64,000 nucleotides of DNA from Poindextera sp965277425 (GTDB taxonomy: Bacteria; Pseudomonadota; Alphaproteobacteria; Caulobacterales; Caulobacteraceae): contig CBDICR010000007.1 in the NCBI GenBank assembly GCA_965277425.1, forward strand, positions 310,001-374,000, given 5' to 3'. The notes under the pieces are model-generated. The model searched no databases. It worked only from the letters and a program-made list of their open reading frames with translations, and was not told the origin of the DNA. Shown in pieces: positions 25,507-41,820 of the stretch; the stretch's first letter is position 1, and each line of letters opens with the position of its first letter. Position numbers and translations under genes: made by a program.

Positions 25507-26025
25507 ATGGACCGGGCTCAGAAGGCGGAATCGATCGAAGCGCTGAAAGGCGTCTTCGCCGGCGCCGGCGCCGTCGTCGTCACCCACTATCTCGGCCTGA
25601 CCGTGGCCAATATGAACGACCTGCGCGCGCGTCTGCGCCAGGAAGGCGCCTCGCTGAAGGTGGTGAAGAACCGCCTGGCGCAAAAGGCGTTGAACGGTTC
25701 GGGCGATGCGGCGATCGCGCTGTTCAAGGGCCCGGTCGCCATCGCCTACGCCGCCGACCCGGTCGCCGCCGCCAAGGTCACCGCCCAATACGCCAAGGAC
25801 AACGAGAACTTCATCGTCATCGGCGCCCTGATGGGCGAGGACGTGCTGGACGCCAAGGCGGTCGCCGCCCTGGCCACGCTGCCGTCGCTCGACGACCTGC
25901 GCGGCAAGCTCGTCGGCCTGCTCCAGGCCCCCGCCACCCGCATCGCCGGCGTGCTGCAGGCTCCGGCCGGGGCGCTCGCCCGTGTCGTCGGCGCCTATGC
26001 CGCCAAGGAATCGGAAGCCGCTTAG
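25507..26025 (+). CDS. rplJ: 50S ribosomal protein L10
   Basis: A 172-residue L10, which anchors the L7/L12 stalk to 23S rRNA. Seen are the N-terminal AEYQ-like block (KAESIEALKGVFAGAGAVVV), NDLRARLRQEGASLKVVKNR and the C-terminal alpha-8 helix region GVLQAPAGALARVVGAYAAK that binds L12 dimers. GGAGG precedes the ATG. Confidence 0.96.
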   Translation: MDRAQKAESIEALKGVFAGAGAVVVTHYLGLTVANMNDLRARLRQEGASLKVVKNRLAQKALNGSGDAAIALFKGPVAIAYAADPVAAAKVTAQYAKDNENFIVIGALMGEDVLDAKAVAALATLPSLDDLRGKLVGLLQAPATRIAGVLQAPAGALARVVGAYAAKESEAA

Positions 26026-26074
26026 GCCAACCCGTCCATCCCATTTCGCCCTATCGTTTTAAGGAACCCATCCC

Positions 26075-26458
26075 ATGGCCAAACTCGAAAAGATCGTCGA
26101 AGAGCTGTCCTCGCTGACCGTCCTCGAAGCCGCCGAACTTTCCAAGCTGCTTGAAGAAAAGTGGGGCGTCTCCGCCGCCGCGCCGGTCGCGGCCGCCGCG
26201 GCCCCCGCCGGTGGCGGCGCGCCCGCCGAAGTTGCCGAGGAGCAGACCGAGTTCACCGTCGTGCTCACCGCCGGCGGCGACAAGAAGATCAACGTGATCA
26301 AGGAAGTCCGCTCCATCCGCGCCGATCTCGGCCTGAAGGAAGCCAAGGACCTGGTCGAAGGCGCCCCGCAGAACGTCAAGGAAAACGTCTCCAAGCAGGA
26401 AGCCGAAGAGATCAAGAAGAAGCTCGAAGCGGTCGGCGCTTCCGTCACCGTCAAGTAG
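26075..26458 (+). CDS. rplL: 50S ribosomal protein L7/L12
   Basis: A 127-residue stalk protein that recruits translational GTPases. The N-terminal dimerisation domain (KIVEELSSLTVLEAAELSKL) is followed by an Ala/Pro-rich hinge (AAAPVAAAAAPAGGGAP) and the C-terminal globular domain (NVIKEVRSIRADLGLKEAKD, then LVEGAPQNVKENV). The hinge is longer in alanines than in many relatives but normal for alphaproteobacteria. Confidence 0.97.
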   Translation: MAKLEKIVEELSSLTVLEAAELSKLLEEKWGVSAAAPVAAAAAPAGGGAPAEVAEEQTEFTVVLTAGGDKKINVIKEVRSIRADLGLKEAKDLVEGAPQNVKENVSKQEAEEIKKKLEAVGASVTVK

Positions 26459-26853
26459 CTTGCCATGGCGAATGCGCCGCATCGCCGGCGCATTCGGCTT
26501 GCCTGTCCGATCGAAATCGGATTTTGATGCGGAAAGGCGTTGAAATCGCGCGGAGGGGTCTTCCCATATCCGCGGCGAGAGACTACATACGCCTTCCTCT
26601 CAAACCAGAGCCATGATTCCTACGCGCGCGCGCCGGGTTCACCGGTCGCGGGCGTTTTCGCCCCGAGGCGCGGTCCGCCGCCCTCCGACCAGCGCGAAGG
26701 GGCGCCTTGAACGCTTTGTCGTTCAAGGGATTATCCAGCGTCCGGCAGACGGCATGCGGCCTCTATTTCGAGGTCCCCCGTCTGATCCGAGGGTGGACGC
26801 AGGAACCATCTTACGCGCGAGGACCTTCGTCCGGCGCACCCAAGGGAGCCCTA
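26459..26853 (+). other. rplL-rpoB intergenic leader, no gene seen
   Basis: A 395-bp spacer. It begins with the perfect hairpin annotated at 26469-26496 and otherwise shows only GC-rich sequence. An in-frame extension of rpoB back to 26707 is open but reads as non-conserved sequence and lacks a ribosome binding site, so I treat it as untranslated. Attenuation between rplL and rpoB is well known in E. coli and would be expected here. Confidence 0.6.
26469..26496 (+). terminator. Perfect 11-bp hairpin after rplL, attenuator or processing site
   Basis: CGAATGCGCCG (26469-26479) pairs with CGGCGCATTCG (26486-26496) across a 6-nt loop. No U-tract follows, so it is more likely a partial terminator or an RNase processing site than a full terminator. 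The place matches the E. coli rplL-rpoB attenuator. Confidence 0.55.
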
Positions 26854-30927
<4,074 letters not shown>

Positions 30928-31006
30928 CGACCCGATCTCCGGCCCGGCTGCGAACGCGCGCCGGGCCGCAAGACGGCGCCCTCAATTTTTTCGAAATGGA
31001 ACTCCG

Positions 31007-35205
<4,199 letters not shown>

Positions 35206-35206
<1 letters not shown>

Positions 35207-35226
35207 GGCGCCGCCTCAAGGCGCCC
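35206..35226 (+). terminator. GC-rich hairpin directly after rpoC
   Basis: GGGCGCC (35206-35212) and GGCGCCC (35220-35226) form a perfect 7-bp stem with a 7-nt loop, starting at the last base of the rpoC stop codon. No T-tract follows; the sequence runs straight into the 47-bp direct repeat. It may be a terminator whose tail was replaced by the inserted DNA, or simply a protective 3' hairpin. Confidence 0.45.
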
Positions 35227-35271
35227 CTACCGAACGCTGCCCATGTTGCAGCGCAGGTAGGGGCAGGTGTC
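35225..35271. repeat. 47-bp direct repeat, left copy (orphan gene end)
   Basis: Identical over all 47 positions to 41774-41820, starting CCCTACCGAACGCTGCCCAT. On the minus strand it spells the end of the TonB-like protein, DTCPYLRCNMGSVR and a stop, but here it has no gene attached. It also folds internally: CCCTACC pairs with GGTAGGG and CGCTGC with GCAGCG. It marks the left boundary of a glycan-gene insert. Confidence 0.95.
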
Positions 35272-35320
35272 TTGGCCTCGGAAATTGCGCCGTGATCTTC
35301 CTCCCGGTCTGAGCTGACGC

Positions 35321-35890
35321 TCAGGCCGGGGTCGGGAAGGTCACGCGCAGGGTCTGCATGCCAGCGCGGTGGGCGCTCTCAGGTCCCGTCTCGGAGTCCT
35401 CAAGCGCAAGACATTGCTCAGGGCTGACCTGCAACCGCGCGGCGGCGAGCAGGTATGCGTCGGGTGCAGGCTTTGGCTCCGCCACGTCGTCGCCGGTAAC
35501 AACAGTTGCGAACAGCGGCGCCAGCCCGTGGGCGTCCAGCACAGCCTCGGCGCTCGTCCGTGACGCGCTGGTGACCAGGCCGAGCTTCAGCGTCGTGCGA
35601 AGTGAGGCCGCGAGACCAGCGAGCTTCAGGTTGACGCGGGTGCGCGCCGCCATCCCCGGATATATTTCGCGCTTGCGCACGGCGACCCGCGCCGGATCGG
35701 CGTCCGCTGCGCCGATTAGACCGGGCAGGAACTGGCGCCAATGGCGTCCCACAGCCGCGCGGTCGAAGGCCTCGCGCCCGATTGTGATACCCGCCTCCCG
35801 CAACGCCGCGGCGTAGGCGGCGTAGTTGGCGTCGGCGGTGTCGACCAGCGTGCCGTCGAGGTCGAACAGCAGGGCGATGAGCTCAGCCAA
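35321..35890 (-). CDS. HAD-superfamily phosphatase (subfamily IA)
   Basis: A 189-residue HAD hydrolase. Motif I is LLFDLDGTLVDT (nucleophile Asp10, Asp12), motif II is GLVTSASRTS, motif III Lys is in AEPKPAPDAY and motif IV is LALEDSETG. A helical cap follows motif I, as in phosphoglucomutase-like or sugar-phosphate phosphatases. It starts at a TTG overlapping the kinase-fusion gene by 8 bp and is last in a five-gene minus-strand operon. A role as sugar- or polyol-phosphate phosphatase is inferred from its partners. Confidence 0.85.
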   Translation of the reverse strand: MAELIALLFDLDGTLVDTADANYAAYAAALREAGITIGREAFDRAAVGRHWRQFLPGLIGAADADPARVAVRKREIYPGMAARTRVNLKLAGLAASLRTTLKLGLVTSASRTSAEAVLDAHGLAPLFATVVTGDDVAEPKPAPDAYLLAAARLQVSPEQCLALEDSETGPESAHRAGMQTLRVTFPTPA

Positions 35891-37760
35891 CGGCCATGGC
35901 CTGGTAGCGTCGCAACAGAACGGACGCGCAGGCGAAGAAGGTCATCGCCTTGGCCGGCTGATTGCGCATCTTGTATGGGATGAGCCTGAGATAGTTCACG
36001 AGTTCGTGGAAGGCGACTTCGCGGCGAGCCCCACCATCCAGGCGCTGATCGAGCAGGCGGTCGAGCTCGTCATGCAGCTCGGCATAGGTGCGGGAGCGGC
36101 TGAACATCAGGTGGATCGCGCCGTCCTCGAGACGCGCCGGCGGCCCTCGATCAAGCGCCTCGTAGCCGAGGTTCAGCGACTGCATCAGCTTCGCCCAGTC
36201 GATCAGCGGCGTGTCGAACAGATTTGTCGGGTTGGGGTCGATCAGGTACCAGTCGGGACAGCGCTCCGGACAGACAATGATGTTCTCGATCGTAAGATCG
36301 CCGTGGATCGAGCCGGTCCCGCGCTCACGGAGTTGGTGGCGGATCCAGTCGCTGTCGAGCAGGCGGCGCCATTCGTCGAGCGCATAAGCTTCGTTGTTGA
36401 TCGCGTACTGTTCGGGGAGTCGCCGGCGAACGAATTCGAGCGCGGCGGCGGCGTTGGCGACGACCTTGCGCTCGACATAGGCATCCAGGGCGCTCTCGTC
36501 GCACCGCCCCGCGTGATGAGCTTGGTGCCATCGATCGACATGGTCGACCACCTCGCCCAGGAGCCGGCGGCTGGCTTCGACCGGCATGACGTGGACCATT
36601 TCGTAGAGGTCGTGCGCCGAGGCGAGATAGGGCATGTCGTACCGGCACTGCGCGCAGTCCCGCCGCTCGGCGATGATGTCGGCCAGGGGCAGGTCGACCC
36701 GGTGCTTGAGCAGCCACGTCGCCTGCTCGTTCAGCTTCGCCGCGGCCTCGCCCATCGCGAACTTGCGGACGACGAACCGGTTGTCGACGCGGACGACGGC
36801 CGTCAGGGCATCCGACCCGCCGGGGAGCAGGCGCAGCACGACCGCGCCATCCAGCCCATGCACGCCGAATCCAGCGGCGGCCGTCTTCGCCTCTGTGAAG
36901 TGGGCTCGCAGGATGGCGCCGTAATCCTCGTCGCGGGCGAAGGCCGCGCGCGACATCGACTTCGAGGGGCCGACCTCGGGCAGGCCGAGCTTAAGCGCCC
37001 GGTGTATGCTGCGTTGAATGCCGCTTCCGTCGGCGATCACGCCGGCCAAGAGGATCGAGAGGGCGGCGATGCAGGCAACCAGTAGAAGCACGCGATCGAG
37101 CGGGCTCGCGCCGATCATGGCGCTTAACGGCTTGGCCAGGAGTCCGTCGGTGACCGACTCCATTCCAGCCCCGGCGGCGCGGGCCAACAGGGCGTATGAG
37201 GCGAAATAGGTCGCCCACATTGGAATCGTCAGCAGCCAATAGGACCTATGCCGGTCGGCCCGCGACGTCACGAGTTGCGACAGGGTCCAGGCGGCGTCGA
37301 TGAGCCAGAGATGGATATGGTCGTTGAAGATCGAAGTGGCGGCCCAGAGGCCCTGCCGCGCGGTGCGCGACCGGTGGACAAGCACCGCGCCCAGCCCGAT
37401 CGCGCCGGCGACCCCCGCCATTGTGGCGAGCCCGACCAGCGACGGCGCGGGCGTCCCCGCGATCAGATGCGGCAGCAGCAGGATCAGCAACACCGCGACC
37501 AAATCGGTCATGCGCTCGAACACGATCGTCGCCAGCACGGTGCCGACACTCTGGCCGGCGCGTACGGAGACGTAGAGCCCGCGCACCAGCTCGCCGATGC
37601 GCAGCGGCAGAAGCGTGTTCACGACGTAGCCGATGCTCAGGCCCACGGCCAGATGGAAGGTGCGCGGCCGGTGGTCCGCCGGGAACAGCATGGAGTACCG
37701 CACTGCGCGCAGCACGTGCGCCAGCACCAGGGTCGCGATGGCTGCGGCGAACAGCATCAT
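35883..37760 (-). CDS. Membrane flippase-like domain fused to APH-type kinase domain
   Basis: A 625-residue fusion. Residues 1-245 form about eight membrane spans resembling the LPG-synthase TM/UPF0104 family (GYVVNTLLPLRIGELVRGLY, FERMTDLVAVLLILLL). Residues 310-600 form an aminoglycoside-phosphotransferase/choline-kinase-like domain with a likely ATP Lys at 333 (FVVRKFA), the catalytic loop SIHGDLTIEN (HGD at 486-488) and metal-binding Asp508 in LIDPNP. Overlaps of 4 bp with the nucleotidyltransferase gene and 8 bp with the HAD gene show tight coupling. The substrate is unknown; a small alcohol or sugar is suggested by the adjoining nucleotidyltransferase. Confidence 0.75.
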   Translation of the reverse strand: MMLFAAAIATLVLAHVLRAVRYSMLFPADHRPRTFHLAVGLSIGYVVNTLLPLRIGELVRGLYVSVRAGQSVGTVLATIVFERMTDLVAVLLILLLPHLIAGTPAPSLVGLATMAGVAGAIGLGAVLVHRSRTARQGLWAATSIFNDHIHLWLIDAAWTLSQLVTSRADRHRSYWLLTIPMWATYFASYALLARAAGAGMESVTDGLLAKPLSAMIGASPLDRVLLLVACIAALSILLAGVIADGSGIQRSIHRALKLGLPEVGPSKSMSRAAFARDEDYGAILRAHFTEAKTAAAGFGVHGLDGAVVLRLLPGGSDALTAVVRVDNRFVVRKFAMGEAAAKLNEQATWLLKHRVDLPLADIIAERRDCAQCRYDMPYLASAHDLYEMVHVMPVEASRRLLGEVVDHVDRWHQAHHAGRCDESALDAYVERKVVANAAAALEFVRRRLPEQYAINNEAYALDEWRRLLDSDWIRHQLRERGTGSIHGDLTIENIIVCPERCPDWYLIDPNPTNLFDTPLIDWAKLMQSLNLGYEALDRGPPARLEDGAIHLMFSRSRTYAELHDELDRLLDQRLDGGARREVAFHELVNYLRLIPYKMRNQPAKAMTFFACASVLLRRYQAMAVG

Positions 37761-38512
37761 GCCGTCGCCACGTCGATAAGCCCGGCGAGGGCGGCTGGCG
37801 ACACGCGCCTGGCCTGCGCCGGCGTGCCGAAGGAGAGGTGGGCGCCCAGCGGTTGGAAGAGCACCGTCTCGCCCAGATCGCAGAGGCGGTTGTAGAGCCC
37901 GCTCATGAAGAGCTCGACGCCGACGCAGGACTCTGCATAGCCGCCGTACGCGCGTGCGAAGGCCGCCGTGTCGCGGAAGAGGTAGCAGCCGGCGATAGCG
38001 TAGGGGCCGATACACACTTTCTCGACGGCGCCCAGGACGCGTGTCGGGTCATCGGCAGCGAGGCGAACGAACGAGTAGGCCGGGTCGCTGGATGGAAAAC
38101 CCACAAGGGCTCCCGCGGCGCCGGCCTGCCAGGCGTCGCACAGCGCTGGCAGCTCAAGGCCGCAAAAGGCGTGGTCGCAGTCGTTGATCGCAACGGGGCC
38201 GTCAAACGTCAGTGCCGCGACGCCAAGCGCGGCGGTCTCGGCCGCGCCCGCGGTCCCGGCGTCGAGCTGTACAATGCGCGCGTCCGGGTAAAGGCGGCGG
38301 ATCGCGACATCGATTTCGAAGTCGCGGACATGTCCAGCCAATACCACGAACACCATTTCTCGCAGAGGCGCCGCGCGTCGGACACTCTCCGCCGCCCACC
38401 AGAAAAACGGTCGGCCGCCGAGCTCGATCAATGGCTTTGGTGTCGCGACGCCGGCGCGCCGGAAGCGCGAGCCTTCGCCGGCCATCGGCATCACCAGCGC
38501 GAGGTCAGCCAT
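37757..38512 (-). CDS. Sugar/alditol-phosphate nucleotidyltransferase
   Basis: A 251-residue NTP-transferase. The N-terminal signature LALVMPMAGEGSRFRRAG, followed by PKPLIELGGRP, is the nucleotide-binding loop and Lys of the family, and VAINDCDHAF supplies the metal-binding Asp. The ATG at 38512 gives this domain cleanly; a longer frame to 38602 is not supported. It overlaps the upstream GT2 gene by 8 bp and the downstream kinase-fusion gene by 4 bp. Kinase plus nucleotidyltransferase plus phosphatase is the usual set for making an activated precursor (compare GDP-heptose or CDP-choline routes). Confidence 0.82.
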   Translation of the reverse strand: MADLALVMPMAGEGSRFRRAGVATPKPLIELGGRPFFWWAAESVRRAAPLREMVFVVLAGHVRDFEIDVAIRRLYPDARIVQLDAGTAGAAETAALGVAALTFDGPVAINDCDHAFCGLELPALCDAWQAGAAGALVGFPSSDPAYSFVRLAADDPTRVLGAVEKVCIGPYAIAGCYLFRDTAAFARAYGGYAESCVGVELFMSGLYNRLCDLGETVLFQPLGAHLSFGTPAQARRVSPAALAGLIDVATA

Positions 38513-39308
38513 CGCAACCCACCTGTGCGATGATGTCGAAGTCGTAACTCGCGACTGGCGTGTCGCGGTGGTCTGCTGTCCGAAAGCCCTCACGGCGCGC
38601 AAGGTATTCCCAGGCGGTTCCCAGCGTGCGCAATGATTGGCTTACCAGCCGCACGTTCGAGACCTGGTCTTCCTCTCGCCAGGAGATTGGGAAGAAGGTC
38701 AGGCTGCGCCGGCTGTCGATCAGGCCCAACAACAAATAGATGTTGAAGCGCAGATCGTCCGACATTCGCGCGATCGAAGGGTCTGTGATGACGCCGTGGC
38801 CGAACAGGTTGAGGCCGGAGCCGAGGTCGCGCACCGCGCGCCCCGAGACGAGCGAGAAGATCAGGTTGAAGGCGGCGTTCCCGGCCCGGCGCACCGTCGA
38901 GTAGCCGGACAGCTCGGCGCCGGGCATGAACCGCGCGCCGAGGCAGGCGTCGTGGCTCAGATGGTCGCCTCGCTCCAGCACCGGAGCGATATCGGCCAGG
39001 CGGCCCTGATCGTCGCCGTGGAGCACGATCACATGGCTGAAGCCGTGCGCGCCAGCATAGGCGAACGCCGCCTTATGCGAGCCGCCAAGCTGATAGTTCC
39101 GCCGGTTGCGGCCGATCACGATCCGCCGTCCGGCCATACAGGTCGCAGCCTCGCGCGCCCGTTCGATGGTGCCGTCGGAACTGCCGTTGTCAAGCACCAG
39201 CGTCTGAGCGATGCGCGCGCCAACTGGCCCGTCGAGCTGCGCCAGCACGCGGCCGATCTGCGGCGCGCAGTTGTAGCAGGGGATGAAGAGCAGGATGCGC
39301 TCGCTCAC
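38505..39308 (-). CDS. Family 2 glycosyltransferase
   Basis: A 267-residue GT-A-fold enzyme. The N-terminus ILLFIPCYNCAPQIGRVLAQ, the NDP-binding LVLDNGSSDGTIERA and the metal-binding region VIVLHGDDQGRLAD are typical of GT2. There is no long C-terminal membrane hairpin, unlike the GtrB-type enzyme at 48626. It starts at a GTG overlapping the GtrA gene by 4 bp. It likely transfers a sugar or related unit to a lipid or glycan acceptor. Confidence 0.88.
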   Translation of the reverse strand: MSERILLFIPCYNCAPQIGRVLAQLDGPVGARIAQTLVLDNGSSDGTIERAREAATCMAGRRIVIGRNRRNYQLGGSHKAAFAYAGAHGFSHVIVLHGDDQGRLADIAPVLERGDHLSHDACLGARFMPGAELSGYSTVRRAGNAAFNLIFSLVSGRAVRDLGSGLNLFGHGVITDPSIARMSDDLRFNIYLLLGLIDSRRSLTFFPISWREEDQVSNVRLVSQSLRTLGTAWEYLARREGFRTADHRDTPVASYDFDIIAQVGCDG

Positions 39309-39733
39309 GCCGTGCCCGCCCGCAGGCGCGCCAAAAAGCGCGATGTCATGAAATTGCAGAGGAACTGCGGCGGCGTTATGATGATCTTTGCACAGACGAT
39401 CGCCTCGGCTAGCGAGGCGTAAGGCCGGATCGCTGCGTCAATCCTGGTCAACGCAAGCGACGCGATCAGAACCAGTCCCAGCGTATAGACGGCGTAGGCG
39501 CCGAGCCGCAGCCCGACCAGCGATGGGCGACCGTCATGCACGTAGCGGTGGGAAACGACGTAGACAAAGCTCGCTGCGGTCAACGAGCTCGCCACGTTCG
39601 CGAGGCCGGGTTCGATAAAGCGGCTGAGGACCATCAGCAAGGCCGCATCGATCAGCCAGCCGCATCCCGCGACGAGCGCAAATCCCATCAGCCCATGGCC
39701 CGCATGCGGCGATGTTGGGTTAACCCCGGCCAA
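39305..39733 (-). CDS. GtrA-family membrane protein
   Basis: A 142-residue protein with four membrane spans (MGFALVAGCGWLIDAALLMV, NVASSLTAASFVYVVSHRYV, YAVYTLGLVLIASLAL, then AIVCAKIIITPPQFLCNFMT). GtrA proteins are thought to help flip polyprenyl-phosphate sugars across the inner membrane. The apparent start is a TTG at 39733; a shorter start at the MGFAL methionine is possible. It is the first gene of the minus-strand operon. Confidence 0.82.
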   Translation of the reverse strand: MAGVNPTSPHAGHGLMGFALVAGCGWLIDAALLMVLSRFIEPGLANVASSLTAASFVYVVSHRYVHDGRPSLVGLRLGAYAVYTLGLVLIASLALTRIDAAIRPYASLAEAIVCAKIIITPPQFLCNFMTSRFLARLRAGTA

Positions 39734-40029
39734 CTCTGTCCACCTCGCTTAGCGCGGGCCCATTAGCCGCCGACTTGGTTGATGTGCGGTTAGTGCAGGG
39801 AAAGACCGGTCTGGCCGGCCCGCGACCGGCGACCCGTCGATTGAGCGCCAGGCTCTGCCTGGAGGCGTGCGCCAGCGGGCATGATTTACGGCCCTTTTAC
39901 GCCTCGGCGCCACGATCTCAGGCAGGGGCGTGATTGGCTTCGCCCCCGGTGTTCGCGCTTAGATGCTGGCCTCTGTGCGGTTGGCGTTCGCGGCGGTCGT
40001 TTCGCCTTACCAGGGAAGGGAGCGGACCG

Positions 40030-41736
40030 ATGCCGCCCTCGCGCGTGGAGCTCTTCGGCTCCGATAAGACACGCGACGCGTTGTTATGGCTGCTCCTGCT
40101 CGCAGCCGCTGTCATCTTTCTCTGGCCAGCCTTGCGCCCGGTGCACGTCGAGGGCTTCAGCGCCTCGATCGTCGCGCTCGGCCTCCACATGGCGCAGGGC
40201 ACGGTGCGCGACTTCATGCCGTCCGCACCTTTCAACACGGACTATTTCGGCCTGACCAAGCTGGGCGCCGTCGATGGCGTGGCGGCGCTCTCGCCGCTTT
40301 TCGGCGGTGACGGTGCGATGCGCGTCGAGATGTGGACGGGCGCGGCGCTTTGCCTGGGGGCCTCGGCTTGGCTCATCCGCCGTTGGGCCGGTGCCTCCTG
40401 GCTGATGGCCGGCGCGGTGCTGCTGCTTTTCCCGGGCGTGGCCGAGAGCTTCTTTTTCTTCAACGACAACGTCCCCGCTGCGGGTTTGATGCTCTTGGCG
40501 CTGGCGCTTTGGACCTGGCGTCCGACCCTGCCGATCGCGGCGCTGGCGGGGGCGCTGATCGGCTATGCTGTCGCGATCCGCACGGACACCGCCCTGCTCG
40601 CTGCGACCGCCATGCCGCTCGTCGCCCTCGAAACCCGCAGGCTCTGGCCTGCAACCCTGTTGCTGGCGGTGGCCGGCCTTGTGGCGATTTCCGTGCTGGT
40701 CGCGCTGTTCGCCCTCGTCCACGCGACGCCGCTGGAGGCGCTCCACGCGGGTGTGATCGCCGTGAAGCTCTGGGATCACCCCCACGATTTCTTCCGCCAT
40801 TCGCTCATCGTCATCTGCTTTCTGGGCGCGCCAGCGCTGCTGCTGCTAATCACCGGCGCCGCCGGCTTCGCGCAAGAACGCTGCTGGCTGAGGTTGGCGC
40901 TCACCGCCGGCGTACCGCTGTTCGTGAATCTCGTGTTGATGGGTAAGATATGGGAGGTGCGCCAGCTACTCGTGCTCACCCCGTTCCTGGGGGCGCTGGC
41001 GGCGAAAGGCATCCAGCGCTCGATCGCCTCTCTGCAAGGCCACAGACCTCTCGCGCCGCTGATCGTCGCTGGCGTCACGCTCGCCTGGCTGTTCTCGCCG
41101 GCAGCGGGGATCCTCGCCTCCGATGGGCCTCGCACGCTCAGCGGCCGGGTGGCCGGGTTGCTGCTCTGGAACGAATGGCAACAGTCCGTGCGCGACGACT
41201 TTCACCGTATCGATGACGCCATCGCGCTCGCACCGCCGAGCGGCGTCCTGGCCGTCGTTACCGACGGTTGGAACGACGACCGCTACCTTCACCTCGAGTT
41301 GGTCAAACAGGGCTTCCGGCGATCGCCGTCACCGCCGACCTGCAGTGCGATCGGCGAGGCGATGACGGCGGATGGGCGCACGGTTGTCGAGCTCTCGATC
41401 CGCCAGACCTTCCTGCAGACCTTCCCGGCGCTCGAAAGTCAGCGGCTCGAGCGTTATGTGATGCCTTGCCTGGCGGCGATCCACCCAGCCCGCACGATCC
41501 TTCTCGCCAACAGCGTGCGGCTCGACAAATTCTATGGAAAGGCTGATCGTGAACGCGGCTTGGATCCCCGGTTGGTCCCGGCGAGGCTGGGCCGGATCAT
41601 AGCCGTTCCGCTCGACACAAAAGCGCTCGGAATCCTCGATCAAGCCTACCGGAAGGAAGCGCAGGTCTTCGGCGGACGGTTCAGCGCCGAGAGGTCCATG
41701 GCGGTCACCCAGTCGCAGACCAGGTTCAGTCGCTAA
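40030..41736 (+). CDS. Polytopic membrane protein, GT-C glycosyltransferase-like
   Basis: A 568-residue protein with about ten membrane spans, then a soluble C-terminal third (from about residue 400). A strong AAGGGAG stands 7 bp before the ATG at 40030; the frame is open upstream but unsupported. The overall layout, with a large first periplasmic loop (FNTDYFGLTKLGAVDG) and Arg/Leu-rich spans, resembles GT-C enzymes that use polyprenyl-phosphate sugars, but I do not see a clear Asp-Glu motif. It is divergent from the five-gene operon and its end is 37 bp before the right 47-bp repeat. Confidence 0.65.
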   Translation: MPPSRVELFGSDKTRDALLWLLLLAAAVIFLWPALRPVHVEGFSASIVALGLHMAQGTVRDFMPSAPFNTDYFGLTKLGAVDGVAALSPLFGGDGAMRVEMWTGAALCLGASAWLIRRWAGASWLMAGAVLLLFPGVAESFFFFNDNVPAAGLMLLALALWTWRPTLPIAALAGALIGYAVAIRTDTALLAATAMPLVALETRRLWPATLLLAVAGLVAISVLVALFALVHATPLEALHAGVIAVKLWDHPHDFFRHSLIVICFLGAPALLLLITGAAGFAQERCWLRLALTAGVPLFVNLVLMGKIWEVRQLLVLTPFLGALAAKGIQRSIASLQGHRPLAPLIVAGVTLAWLFSPAAGILASDGPRTLSGRVAGLLLWNEWQQSVRDDFHRIDDAIALAPPSGVLAVVTDGWNDDRYLHLELVKQGFRRSPSPPTCSAIGEAMTADGRTVVELSIRQTFLQTFPALESQRLERYVMPCLAAIHPARTILLANSVRLDKFYGKADRERGLDPRLVPARLGRIIAVPLDTKALGILDQAYRKEAQVFGGRFSAERSMAVTQSQTRFSR

Positions 41737-41773
41737 AACATCGGCCCGGCCCATCGAACGGGAGGGCGTTCAG

Positions 41774-41820
41774 CCCTACCGAACGCTGCCCATGTTGCAG
41801 CGCAGGTAGGGGCAGGTGTC
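41774..41820. repeat. 47-bp direct repeat, right copy (3' end of TonB-like gene)
   Basis: Exact copy of 35225-35271. Here it is the genuine 3' end (last 14 codons and stop) of the minus-strand gene that follows. A different hairpin, AGGGC-GTTCA-GCCCT, lies just left of it. The two copies enclose 6.5 kb containing six glycan-related genes. Confidence 0.95.

Noticed and set aside
26707..26853. N-terminal extension of RpoB
   Set aside because: Open frame only; no ribosome binding site and no fit to the conserved RpoB start at 26854.
35225..35271. 47-bp repeat as an integron attC site
   Set aside because: No GTTRRRY/RYYYAAC core sites and no integron integrase; the sequence is coding in the right copy.
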